From: Pristionchus mayeri
Lineage: Eukaryota; Nematoda; Chromadorea; Rhabditida; Neodiplogasteridae
DNA length: 64,000 nucleotides
Assembly: GCA_036245805.1 (NCBI GenBank)
Contig: BTRK01000002.1
Coordinates: 2,286,189-2,350,188 of the forward strand
Direction of reading: 5' to 3'
Part shown: positions 11,601 through 21,632 of the stretch, in pieces
Position numbering within the stretch: position 1 is the stretch's first letter
Layout of the letters: each line of letters opens with the position of its first letter
Position numbers and translations under genes: made by a program
Notes under the pieces: generated by a model
Told to the model about the DNA's origin: nothing
The model's input: the letters and a program-made list of their open reading frames with translations, nothing else
The model's database searches: none

Positions 11601-13001
11601 ATGGCGAACATTATTCAAGAAAACTCGGTAAATGTTGGCAAGTAACAAAGGTTATTCAGACTTTCCATTGTAGACCCTTCCAAATCTTCCCAGCGAGCTA
11701 CTGACGGAGATAATTAAGCAGCTTAATCTTAAGGACCGAATTAGTCTCTGTTTGGTGAATCGTCGATTAAATTACGTGGAGAAAACCGCGGGTCGTCGTC
11801 ACGCAGAAAGAGTAGAATTGAGAACGGTTGGTATATTTATACAAGAGTGAATGGAAATAATTTGTTTTAGAGATTTAGATGCACTTCATTGAGAACCCCC
11901 TCCTTTGGTCAATATGATGAATAATGTCAAAATATCTAAGCAAATTTTGCAGTTCGGAGGGTGCATTGAGATAATCGCTATGGAAGGCATTTCACACTTC
12001 AGTTTCGATCTTTCTTATTTAGTACATGACGTCGAAACATTCTTTGGGCTTTGGGAAACCCAGTCTTTGGCGATCAAGGTTACATTATTTTAAATATCGA
12101 GTTTCAATGAAACTCGTTCAGGTTCAACTAGACACAACTAATCGACTGTGGCTTCAGATAGCATTGAAATCACTTAATTTTCACGATTTAGAATTTACCG
12201 TTTTTGACGATCAATCTGCAAGGTTTGCCCGACAATTAGTCATGCCATGTCAATTACCTAAGTGTGCAGGTTACTACGAAAACAGATCAACGGTTGCTCT
12301 GGAATGAATACGCTTACGTTTCCGCCTTGGGCCGATGATTACGTAGACGTTAAGAGTTTGCTACTCGATCTTTCGCCTACGAATGACTATTACGATATTA
12401 CACTAGTGAGCAAGAACAATTTGTCTCAATTCGGGTTGTCGTTTCTTTAATTTCACACTGCCTCGACCAGTCGAGTTGGGAGACGGTATTTGAAATGGAG
12501 AGGCGATGAAACGCATTTTAGTACAGTTTCATAAAAAAATATAGTGTTTCATTAAATATATTTTCCAGTACGATTTTACTGTCGATGACGAGCTTGTTCG
12601 GCATCTCACCGAGAATTGGTCAGGTTCAATGATCCTCAGATGCCTGTCAGCGATTTCGCGAGGAGCGCTAATGCGTATTTTCGAGGTAAGCTGTGGAAAA
12701 ACAATCAATTATTGAAGTGATCTTTTTATTTCGTCTCGTCGATGCAGAAGTAAAGCCCCGAATTGCGAATTTTACTTTCCAGATCGTGCGCAGTTCATTG
12801 TGCGAGAGAACGATCGAATTCTACGCTCCGATACTTGCTGTTGATCAGTTCTTTGATAGTCTGGATCCGGATGTTTTCTACAAGGACACCGATCGAGTTC
12901 TGCATCTCGAGAGCGGAGCCATTTGCATAGTTCAATTCGAACATTATCCGTGCCATGTGGAAATGAGGATGCACAAAGTTCCAACATATTCATGCACTTA
13001 G
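11601..13001 (+). CDS. F-box domain protein, copy B (intact)
   Basis: Seven exons, all phase-consistent: 11601-11627, 11674-11826, 11953-12078, 12122-12222, 12270-12405, 12569-12685 and 12783-13001, giving about 292 residues. Start MANIIQENS. The F-box is in exon 2: LPNLPSELLTEIIKQLNLKD followed by RISLCLVNRRLNYVEK, the classical LP..ll..I...L...D....r.V...w pattern. The rest is a divergent C-terminal region whose exons pair one to one with copies C and D (LWLQIALKSLNFHDLEF, DDELVRHLTEN, VDQFFDSLDPDVF). F-box proteins bring substrates to SKP1-cullin ubiquitin ligases; the substrate cannot be told from sequence. This is the only copy in the window with no stop, frameshift or splice lesion, so it serves as the family reference. 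Confidence 0.82.
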
Positions 13002-13552
13002 TCTCGATGTATGTTGGATGTATTCAGCCTATTTTTTTCGGAATGTAACTTGCTAGTTCGCTCGTGTTCAGAGTATTTTTTGTATTGCTCATTGTTGAAT
13101 TGCTTTGCTCAATAGCACGTGATTGTGAACACGGCTTTACAAGCCCAAGGCTCACTTCCTCAGATTTGAAAAGCAAACTATTGATTAATGTTTGATGAAG
13201 CTATTCTATTTCGATTGTCCAACTGCTTGATATCTTTTTTGAACCATTAAATGAATCAAAATAAGTAGTGTGGTAATTGCGCGGGATTGTGCAGAGACTG
13301 CAAAACAAAGCCGCATTGCAGACGCGTAGCGGTTGCGTTCATCCATGTCCCAGTGGCTGAGCTCCTCTCTCAACAGTAGTTTGGCCACTCATGATATATT
13401 CTGTGTCCGCGTTAAGCGTCATCGGACGCCACAGCCATGCATACTGAATGGCCGTTCATTATCGTTATTCTCATTAGGGTCTCATTATTTTTTCATCTTT
13501 TTCCTTGCCAATCGAATTCGTACGATTGCCTCATTACAGGATTCCGTCGAGG
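13002..13552. other. Intergenic between F-box copies B and C
   Basis: Holds the 3' end of copy B and presumably the promoter of copy C. Only short unconnected frames are present, and no repeat was recognised. Confidence 0.4.
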
Positions 13553-15010
13553 ATGGCCAACAACGAAGGAGAGAAGGTATTGCTGTTCAGGGTTTGCAAA
13601 AATCACTCATACTCATATTTCAGAATCTCCTCAGCCTTCCCAATGTTCAGACAACTCAGACAACTCAATATCTCAGTGTGGACGACCGACTTAATTTCTG
13701 CTTTGTGAACCGACGTTTGAAAGGAGTGGAAAAAACAGCTGGACGTCGTGCCATGGAAAGAGTCGGATCGAGAATAGTGAGAAGAAATTATATGCAATAG
13801 TCTTTAAATTATTCTTGATATTATTGTCGTTTTTCTTTTACATTGCTTTTACTTTTATGGAACAGCGATTGTTCTGATTTTCCATGCTTGAATAATTATA
13901 ACGTTTGTAAATGTTATAATTATTCAAAAACGAAAAATCAGTTGAATAATTCAATTACATGTTTTAGTTGTATCGAGGTCTCGAACTCGTTGCTACGGAA
14001 GGTACTGAAATCGATGTGTTCAGTCAAGATGCTCCAACTCGAAACATTCCGAGATTCTTTGGGCGTTGTACGGCAAAAACTCTGACAATCTTGGTATACT
14101 CTGTTTAACTGTGATACGTTAAGTAGATTACAATTAGGCGAATTCAGGATGAATTGGAAGACGAGACGCAGCAACAGTGGCTCGAGAGTGCACTGAAGTC
14201 ATTGGAGTTTCATAATTTGAACATGCGAGTTGACAATGTTCATGCAGAAAAGTAAGAAGATTTGGCTTAAATAATTGAGGATTTTGTATTATGTAAAAAC
14301 TAATCTTTAAAAAACTGTCTCTCACTTTGAGTGAATAATACAAATAATAAAAGCGAGATTAAGGCTACTTGAACAACTTTTTCCGTGGGCGCGCAAATAT
14401 CAAGACCGCGACAATTTGGTGGTGGCACATTGGTAGTGAAAACTCGCAGAATTTACTCCTACAACTTCCCCTGTGGAGGAGTGTTAAAATTTTGGTATGT
14501 CGTGCAAAAACGCCGTAGGATGAAAATTGATACGATCTTATCAAAATCCACTCATTTTTTACATGAGAGAGAAATAACGCGATTGAGTTTCTTTACATAT
14601 TTTTATTTTCGAAAGTTCTTAAGTATACACTTCATATTGCAGGACTCTGTGCCCATAGATGACGAACTTCTGGCTCATTTCGCTAGGAATTCCACAAAAT
14701 ATGTCAAAATCCTACACTGCAATCCTTCTTTCACGCGAGAAGGACTCGACAGAGCTTTCGATTTAAGTTTTCGCATTTTCCAATTGTATCTACCAATTTT
14801 TTACAATTTCAGCTGGTTCGCAACTCCAACAGTGGGAAAGTGGTCGACATTGGCATTCTACCCTTCCCCTTTGAGCAGTATTTGCAAGGGTTGGATTAGC
14901 AGGAATACCTGATTACAATCGGTGAAGCACGACATCGAAAGAGTGGCGCGACTATCAAATATGACGGGATGCTCTGCTCTTTAAGAATGGAGATACCGAA
15001 ACCGGAATAA
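13553..15010 (+). pseudogene. F-box family protein, copy C, probably non-functional
   Basis: Same exon plan as copy B: 13553-13576 (MANNEGEK), 13624-13776 (F-box, diverged to LPNVQTTQTTQYLSVDDRLN), 13968-14093, 14148-14251, 14364 to about 14418, 14643-14762 and 14813-15010. The first four exons keep phase. Three problems follow. The exon-5 donor is not clear. The exon-6 donor expected after GAT at 14762 reads TTAAGT instead of GTAAGT. The last exon has an in-frame TAG at 14897-14899 inside ...YLQGLD*QEYL, where copy B has SLDPDVFY, while homology continues to TAA 15008-15010 (RKSGATIKYDGMLCSLRMEI). A shortened protein is possible if the TAG is used. The F-box itself is also eroded compared with B, so I call it a pseudogene. 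Confidence 0.65.
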
Positions 15011-15020
15011 GCTCCCTAAT

Positions 15021-15240
15021 GCCGTGGAAAAAGTCAAGGAGAAGAGGAAATATTTGAATTCCCGCAATTTTGTATCTCGGCTCCCTGTAGAGCTAGCGAC
15101 TTGAAATTTGGAATATGGGGTGTAAAATCGTTTTACACCCCAAAAACCAAGTTTCAAGTCGCTAGCTCTACTGGGAGCCGAGATACAAATTTGCGGGAAT
15201 TCAAATATTTCCTCTTCTCCTTGACTTTTTCCACGGCATA
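15021..15240. repeat. Near-perfect palindrome (about 0.1 kb arms) right after copy C
   Basis: GCCGTGGAAAAAGTCAAGGA at the left end is the reverse complement of TCCTTGACTTTTTCCACGGC at the right end. The centre is GGTGTAAAATCGTTTTACACC near 15129. Mismatches are few, so this is a young MITE-like element. It starts 11 bases after the copy C stop. A single arm is also present in ZIP intron 1. Confidence 0.9.
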
Positions 15241-15449
15241 AAACGCAAGACATAGTGAATTTGATGATTAGATGTATTTGATGAAGACAATAATGTATGT
15301 TCGCAAATTTCCGATCACGTGACGGCTGTTCTACCACTGTGCTAAGCAACCGATGGTTGTCTACCCTTAGCTCGCGCTATGATTTTTGGAGGGTTGAAGC
15401 TCCCTCACGCTTTTTCTATCGGTGTGACTACTTTGCCGATAGTCCTCCT

Positions 15450-16325
15450 TTAATCCATTAAATTCCGTAGAAACTAAAATGTAAATTACCGATAGTGGTG
15501 CGTACATGTACCAGTCCTGCTCGAGGTATTTCTCCCAGATGCAGTGGTTCTGATCGACCAGTGGATGAGGCCAGGCAGAGAGGGAGAAGGTGGTTTGCTT
15601 GGGCTCCTCGGAAGGATCCTGCGATGTAACTATGGATCTTCCGTTAAATACTTCTCGAATGCCAGTCCGTGTTTTTATTGTACTAAAGTTATGGACACAT
15701 GCGTTTTACCGAACCGTGATTATATCAATGAGCTTATCATTCCGGTACACACGTAGTGTCTGCTTCTTTCCGCCTTTTGTTCCAACGCTGAAATGTTTAT
15801 TGTTCAAAATATTCTAAAACAACAATTGTTTTTTTCTAATTAATCACATGTGGAAGTGGTTCACAAATGCCTTCAGGTTCTTCACTCTATCAGGGCCCTC
15901 CCATCTCACGGCGTGCCATATGCCCTCGTTGTTCTTGCCAAGGCGGAATTCCGACTTGTCATTCTCGTCGATCCACGTGTCTTCACTTCCAACTGAATCA
16001 ATCAATCGTATTTTTCATAATATGTTTGTAGTAGTATATATTCTGTACTCTAAAATATGTATCTTTATCGCAACAAGTACGTGTGCGAATATATAAAATA
16101 CAGTAGTTTTCTTCCTTGCTGAATGCATTTTGGGATCCGGAACTGAACCGTGCTGACTCTGAACTCGTGTTCGAAGAAAGGCGTGCCTTTCGTGCTGACT
16201 CTGAACTCGTGTTCGAAGAAAGGCGTGCCGGTGCGGTTCATTCCGAGTTGCCCGAGGTTGTAGTAGTGATCTGGAGTAGGGAGGATCATCCCTATCGATT
16301 TGGAGAAATAATAACTTTTTAAAAT
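15450..16325 (-). CDS. Unrecognised multi-exon gene
   Basis: Minus-strand exons in phase: 15848-15992, 15710-15787, 15490-15682 and 15450-15473 (stop 15450-15452). A further block at about 16130-16325 lies upstream. Readable segments are SEFRLGKNNEGIWHAVRWEG, then TLRVYRNDKLIDIITVR, then HPLVDQNHCIWEKYLEQDWY, then a short tail FLRNLMD. The upstream block reads ILPTPDHYYNLGQLGMNRTG and then GTPFFEHEFRVST twice. The phase between that block and 15992 could not be made to fit with a simple GT-AG intron, so a small exon may be missing or the gene may be damaged there. Trp-rich and Tyr-rich composition suggests a folded soluble or secreted domain. I do not recognise the family and assign no function. 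Confidence 0.55.
16149..16229. repeat. 42-base tandem duplication inside an exon
   Basis: CGTGCTGACTCTGAACTCGT begins at 16149 and again at 16191. The copies are identical over their shared length. Since 42 is a multiple of three, the minus-strand frame repeats GTPFFEHEFRVST with no frameshift. Confidence 0.9.
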
Positions 16326-17352
16326 CAGTAAAATTTCGCCTCGTTTTAGGGCGGAACACAATAGTAAGGCTGGCAGCCTCGCTTGAGAGAGGGAGATACT
16401 TCTGTTAAATAATGTGTGACAAACGTTGTGAAGCGTGGACGCTTCTTTTCCGACGATGACAAGCTAAAGTAAGGGAATATGTGTACCTGACACTTCTTGG
16501 CACACTCAGTTGCTTGCATTTTCGGGGTACTACCCCGATTTGTAAAATTAATTTTGGAAATTTCATTTTGTAAACGAATTTTTCGTAAAAATAAAATTTA
16601 GAAAAAAATATCTGGAAATTTACTTTTTGGAAAAAACTATTGTGGAAAAACTAAATTGGAAACAAATTTTTAGAAATGCCCGTTTTGGAAATTTTTCCAC
16701 TGGTTACGGTATTTTTCGCTGCATCGAGAGAACCGCGAAATAGAACTATTAAATTCAAACATTGATTTTGCATTATTTTCTATATTTTCTTTCTTTAATT
16801 ATTATTATTGCTAATTACAATAATAATATAATAAAGGAAAATAATACTATATTTCGAATTTGCTGATAAATGGCGAAAATGCTCGATAGGTTACGGTAGT
16901 TTTCCAAATTTGCAACATTATTGTCTATGTGTTAATGACCAGTTACTGATTGCATGCTGTGATAAACTGTTACACGCAACTTTGAAGGCAGACATGAACT
17001 GACAAGTTGTGATCTTATTACATTATTTTCCATTTCACAATAGTCGCAATGGTTATATTAGTTTTCTAATGGTTATCCAATGGAAGTGAACCATTGAATT
17101 GCAAATAAAACTGCAACTTTTTTTTTACGAAATGAAAACGCTTTGTGAAAATTTATTATATAAAAGTTATACTAATTGTAAAATTCTTAGCGCGGAGTTA
17201 GATAAACAACGCTGGCAATTCTGCAAATTTCGAAATGATTGAAATGCACGCGTTTCTTTCACACGCTATTTGCATGCAGGTGATTCACGAGCTTGCACGA
17301 TAACACTGCAACTGAGCATAAATAGGGCATGCAATTTGGTCATACATCAACC
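16326..17352. other. AT-rich intergenic region
   Basis: No coding signal was found. It includes a stretch with repeated TTTTGGAAA/TTTGTAAA variants (16550-16700), such as AATTTTGGAAATTTCATTTT and CGTTTTGGAAATTTTTCCAC, which looks like an old degenerate tandem repeat. The last 300 bases should contain the promoter of the secreted-peptide gene. Confidence 0.4.
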
Positions 17353-17861
17353 ATGAAACTAATCATCGCTTCTATTCTCCTTGTACTTCTTCTCATTGCT
17401 TCGCCTATCAATGCAAGGTGTGACCCTCATCATTATGACCCTGCAGGATAAAGCCATACGATTACTCCCAGATGAGTAATCGTCTGACTCTCTCCAAATC
17501 TCATGCTCTCTCGTATTCTGTAACCGCGAGAGAGTGTGTGACATGAGGAGAGTCAGACGATTACTCCCAGATGTACCCAAGACATCTATGAGCACTGCCG
17601 TAAGACCGGAAGACCACTTGACTTTGCTACTTGCGTGAGTGAAGATATTTGATATCCATAGATTTTGCTCATTGATCTTCTCCCTGTGATTATCACCAAA
17701 AACGTTTAGACGTGCAAGAATATGAAACGATCCGTACCTGTTCCTGAACGGAAAGCAGGGCGCATCGAATAACAAAATTAAGGTGAGATTAGAAATTCAA
17801 AAAAAATGTAATTCTTATTTTTTCTCAGAGTTGCGAGAAGCAATCATGGATACTACTGTAA
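17353..17861 (+). CDS. Small secreted cysteine-containing peptide
   Basis: ATG at 17353 opens a clear signal peptide (MKLIIASILLVLLLIASPIN, then A). Exon 1 is 17353-17417 and ends in phase 2. Exon 2 (17571-17634) begins after CTCCCAG and continues in phase as R-CTQDIYEHCRKTGRPLDFATC. Exon 3 starts at 17710 (TCKNMKR). The C-terminus is uncertain. It may stop at 17770-17772, or splice at a GTACCT donor (after 17733) to an exon at 17829-17861 (SCEKQSWILL). In another frame the exon-3/exon-4 sequence reads DPYLFLNGKQGASNNKIK before SCEKQ, so a one-base lesion near 17725 is also possible. Four or five cysteines would remain in a mature peptide of about 40 residues. It could be an antimicrobial-type or other secreted peptide; no family is assigned. 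A MITE lies in intron 1. Confidence 0.55.
17475..17565. mobile_element. Palindromic MITE, family 2, with 8-base target duplication
   Basis: Ends AGTAATCGTCTGACTCTCTC and its complement ending GAGAGTCAGACGATTACT. It is flanked on both sides by CCCAGATG (17467-17474 and 17566-17573). An 8-base duplication fits hAT-type elements. An extra copy of the terminal ACGATTACT lies just outside the left duplication (17458-17466), as if a second element had once been there. The right duplication contains the splice acceptor used by exon 2 of the secreted-peptide gene. Confidence 0.85.
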
Positions 17862-18139
17862 TTTTCGAAATTTCTAATTAAATTAATAAAACGATTTTTA
17901 ATGTGTTGTACGACTTTACATACATAATGCATATTTAGGGGTTTTCCACTACATTCTACAACTTGAGAGTGCCCCTCCTCTCGGACAATAGAATGATAAA
18001 ATCTCAAAACGATTTATCTGATTTTAATAATATGAGAAGGATACATGAGTCATAGATACGGGTCAAAATTATTCTTAGAGTTTGTTTACGAGAACTATTA
18101 GATATTGATTTCTGTGACGTGAATTAATATAATCAATTA

Positions 18140-19060
18140 TATCATGATGTTTGGCTCTAAGCTGATCGGATACAGCTTGACCCGGAGCGAAGTACTGAGC
18201 CACGTATTTCGCTCCATCTGGTGTAGAGAACTCGGAAATGCCAACTGCATGCTAAATTTGATTTATTTATTTTATAGATTTAGTGTAATTTATATTAGAT
18301 TTAGTAAACGTTACATGCTGAATTTTACGAATTCTATGAGGAAAATGGGTACCTGATGGTTAAAATAGTTGACGAACTGGTCTCGGTAGGTGTGTCTGGA
18401 ATCTTCCAATTCATCATATGCCGAGCCTGCGGGAGTTGAAAGGAGACATGCGCAGTCATCCGTGTTCATAAGCGACATAGCCAATTCTGAAAGTTGTAAG
18501 TTAGCATTGGCATGTCCGTGAAATAATGTTGATGTCAAAATGACAATGCTTAATGCGTAAATGTGTTACATATCTCCGAAACAGTATATTCAACGCAAAT
18601 GCCAAAATTACAACAAGATGCAGACACTTCTAGTTTTGAATTATCCTTTGAATAATGAAGGTTGAATATTATTTGACCTTGGTATTTTTCGTGATCCAAT
18701 GCTGTCTGATGAGTGACTTCGATCAAGCGGCGATATCCTCCTCCTACCTTTTCCACAACAGAAGGGGAATCCGAGGTGGAAACTGTGAAACAATATAACT
18801 GATTTTTCGATATAGCACTTAAATATGTATGTGTGTTTTATTTTACAACTGTGGACTTGAGGATCCTTGTAGAGCACCGCCACCACTAATTGCGAATTAA
18901 CAGCAAAAACACAGATAAATTGAGCTATCTGTAGTAAGTATTACTCACCGCACTCACAACTTCATCACTTCCATGTAATTTGTAAATCACCGAGCATGCG
19001 GTATGTGTTAACACTTTCAGCTGTCCATCCCAACACTGTGGGAAATTCTGAAATTCCAAT
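18140..19060 (-). CDS. Unrecognised multi-exon gene, probably extracellular
   Basis: Coding-looking blocks on the minus strand, each after an AG acceptor: about 18951-19050 (CWDGQLKVLTHTACSVIYKL), a short block near 18850-18886, about 18576-18783 (VVEKVGGGYRRLIEVTHQTA through VSASCCNFGICVEYTVSEI), about 18357-18487 (SLMNTDDCACLLSTPAGSAY) and about 18144-18250 (VGISEFSTPDGAKYVAQYFA or a second open frame). Cysteine pairs (CCNFGIC, CAC) suggest a secreted or membrane-anchored domain. Phases between the last two blocks are ambiguous. I do not recognise the family. It lies just downstream of, and in the same orientation as, F-box copy D. Confidence 0.4.
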
Positions 19061-19407
19061 TTCAGCATTTTTGTTCTTATTATATATAAGAACTTTGATC
19101 ACTCGCCTTTATTAAAGTGTTCTTGACGTGAGCTCTAAACGAGCCTTGGATGACCTCGTGTTTCCGTTTTTACATTATCACTGAACACACTTGACCAGAT
19201 GAATACAGAGAGATCACGGCTCCACTATCAACCATTCGTGCCTTGTTTTCACTCTTCAAAAACTGCACGGGATCGAGGTCATCAAATAATTGATCGGCAA
19301 CATTATTTGGGACGTAAAGTGCGACTACTATGAAGTTACTTGAATTGCAAACCATCTGCACCAATGTTATGATTACTTGAGATCAATAATATCCTATTAC
19401 CAACGGT

Positions 19408-19890
19408 AATAGTTCGTATACATATCGTACATGTCAGCGAAATAAGAACGGCCACAGAGAGGCACCGAGAAATTTTCGATTTCTGGCTCTCTGCGAATTT
19501 AAAAGTCGTGTCTATGTTCATATTTTTATCATGGTCGATTTGCCGGAATCGACCCGGATATGAACGGTCAATTATGGCTAGAAATCGAATAATCGAAAGC
19601 AAACAATTATTGTGCGATTACGGTATTTTGGAAAGCTCACCAAGTTCGGTGAGCTTTCCAAAATACCGTAATCACACCAAAATGTTGTGTATTTGATTTC
19701 TCGATTTCTAGCCATAATTAACCGAGCATGTCCGGGTCGATTCCGGCAAATGATAAAAAATGATAAAAAATATGAGCACAACCACGACTTTTAAAATTGC
19801 GTATTCACAGAGAGCTAGAAATCGAAAATTTCTCGGTGCCTCTCGGTTGCCGTTCTTATTTCGCTGACATGTACGATAGTTCGTATATGC
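19408..19890. repeat. Inverted repeat (about 0.23 kb arms) in the last intron of F-box copy D
   Basis: The arms meet near 19645 at GGAAAGCTCACCAAGTTCGGTGAGCTTTCC, so there is almost no loop. The outer parts pair as TTCGTATACATATCGTACAT at 19410 with ATGTACGATAGTTCGTATAT near 19869. Its left arm is repeated a third time at 20787-20921. Confidence 0.88.
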
Positions 19891-20677
19891 TCTCTCGAGA
19901 ACACGAAATTGTGTACATGTATACCTCAAATGCTCGAGAAATGCCAACTAGTGATATTGATGTTCTTTTATTCTCGATGTTTATGAAATATTTCGTTCGT
20001 ACAACGAGATGTAGCAGAATTTCATCATCGATCGGAAACTTTTCCTGAAACATTTCGAAAAAAATATTAGTTTTCTATGTATTATTAACTATTATTTTAA
20101 ACTAATTTTACGTTGGAAATTATAGAGCAATTGTCCATGTGGGGCAGATTCATTATCGCACTCTTAGCATCAGTTGCCTTTTTATGGCGCCAGCAAATTG
20201 TGACTGAGTTAATCCTTCTGCGGGAACTGATTAGTTCCAGAAGAATTCTGAAACTTGTTTAAAATATTAACCGCTGTTCAGATAAAATATTGTAATATAG
20301 CGTTATTGTCACTTCTTTTACCTTGTCGACAAATCGTCAAACATGATGAAGATTAAATTCGAAAATTCAAGCGATTTGCATGCAATCCGCAGTCTTTCAT
20401 GCGTCAAATCATCTATATGAATCTAAAATTATAGTGCCATTTTTCCATTGAGTAAGAAAAATGCATTACCTGGATACTTAACTTGTCCGTCATGGCATAC
20501 CTAAATACAGGAGCTAACTCTTCTGTAGAAGAATCCTGAGCAATGTCCAATATGCCGTGATGAGAATCGTCGACAAGTTCGGTATTCTAAAGTATTTTAT
20601 TTACTGTTGTACAGGAAAGCAAGTTAGTGAGTACACATGTGACGTACCTTTCTCAAGTAAACGCTTTTAAAAATGCG

Positions 20678-21108
20678 ATGTCCGGCCTGTTTCTCCAAAT
20701 CGTTTAGAGTAATGTTGCAAAAGCTGATGCTTGTGCGATCATTCAGATTCAACTTACGAAGTATCTAGGTCAGAATCTCATTTTAATATCCTATTACCAA
20801 CGGTAATAGTTCGTATACATATCGTACATGTCAGCGAAATAAGAACAGCCACAGAGAGGCACCGAGAAATTTTCGATTTCTGGCTCTCTGCGAATTTAAA
20901 AGTCGTGTCTATGTTCATATCCGGCCTGTTTCTCCAAATCCTTTAGAGTAATGTTGCAAAAGCTGATGCTTGGGCGATCATGATGTCCGGCCTGTTTCTC
21001 CAAATCGTTTAGAGTAATGTTGCAAAAGCTGATGCTTGTGCGATCATTCAGATTCAACTTACGAAGTATCTGGGTCAGAATCTCATTCGGTAAGTCGTTT
21101 AGTCGTTT
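20678..21108. repeat. Threefold duplication of the F-box exon core with an embedded repeat arm
   Basis: TCCGGCCTGTTTCTCCAAAT occurs at about 20681, 20920 and 20986, each followed by the same TAGAGTAATGTTGCAAAAGC stretch. Between the first and second lies a 135-base copy (20787-20921) of the left arm of the 19.4 kb palindrome. The unit is thus exon copy, palindrome arm, partial exon copy, exon copy. This is best explained by palindrome insertion followed by unequal exchange or replication slippage. Confidence 0.85.
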
Positions 21109-21632
21109 CTAAAAATTTAGTGATACAATTGGAATCTGACAAACTAAGTACCATTTTAGTTCGATCGTCGTGGAATTGTCGATAGTTTAGTCGAATATTC
21201 CTGTAAATGGCCAATACTTCGAAAAAGTGTGTACTCGCTTATGTAAATTTAAAAAAAAAATGTAGATTATTATGATAAGGATTTTAGAGAAAGAAGAATT
21301 TGAATGTCAAGGGCAGGATGTGTGCTGGCGTCTCTTTCAGCCAACAAATGGATGTGAGGTCGTACCAGCACATCCAGAGGGTTGTAGTTAAGAGTTTTTC
21401 AAATTCAAATTTTTATTCTATCCATTCAGGGTGCATAGGAGGTATGGGCATACGTCAAATGGGTTTCGCAAAAGAGAGAAGGCACGTCAGCACGCTGGCC
21501 GAAGCCATATCGGCATTTTCAAATTTTGATTCATAAAATAATCATTAAAATCAATAAACAATAATTGAAATATTAATTATAAAAAGTTTTAAAAAATTCT
21601 TAACTGGTCAATTGCATTGAACAAAAACGGTA
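21109..21632. other. Region between F-box copy D and inverted repeat 4
   Basis: Holds presumed 5' sequence of copy D. An open frame on the plus strand (21300-21536, ending in RRHVSTLAEAISAFSNFDS) and a plus-strand MANTSKK start at 21207 were seen, but neither links to further exons. No gene is called. Confidence 0.35.

Larger units (their letters stand above)
19170..21108 (-). pseudogene. F-box family protein, copy D, with a disrupted F-box exon
   Basis: Minus-strand exons match copy B one to one in order, phase and length: 20470-20586, 20322-20422 (101 bases, as in B), 20112-20247 (136, as in B), 19925-20044 (PIDDEILLHLVVRTKYFINI) and 19170-19355 (VADQLFDDLDPVQFLKSENK, stop 19170-19172). 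All five are open. The F-box exon is broken. One copy (20981-21108, DLPNEILTQILRKLNLNDRT) runs into a partial tandem copy and then into inserted repeat sequence with a stop. A second copy (about 20650-20778) has a good GTACGT donor but an in-frame TAG where the first has CAG. Without a working F-box exon the gene is probably inactive, or transcribed from a downstream start. The last intron holds a 0.5 kb palindrome. Confidence 0.7.

Noticed and set aside
16116..16322. Plus-strand frame with a repeated ADSELVFEERR segment
   Set aside because: It mirrors the 42-base duplication; the minus strand gives the more protein-like reading and fits the neighbouring exons in orientation.
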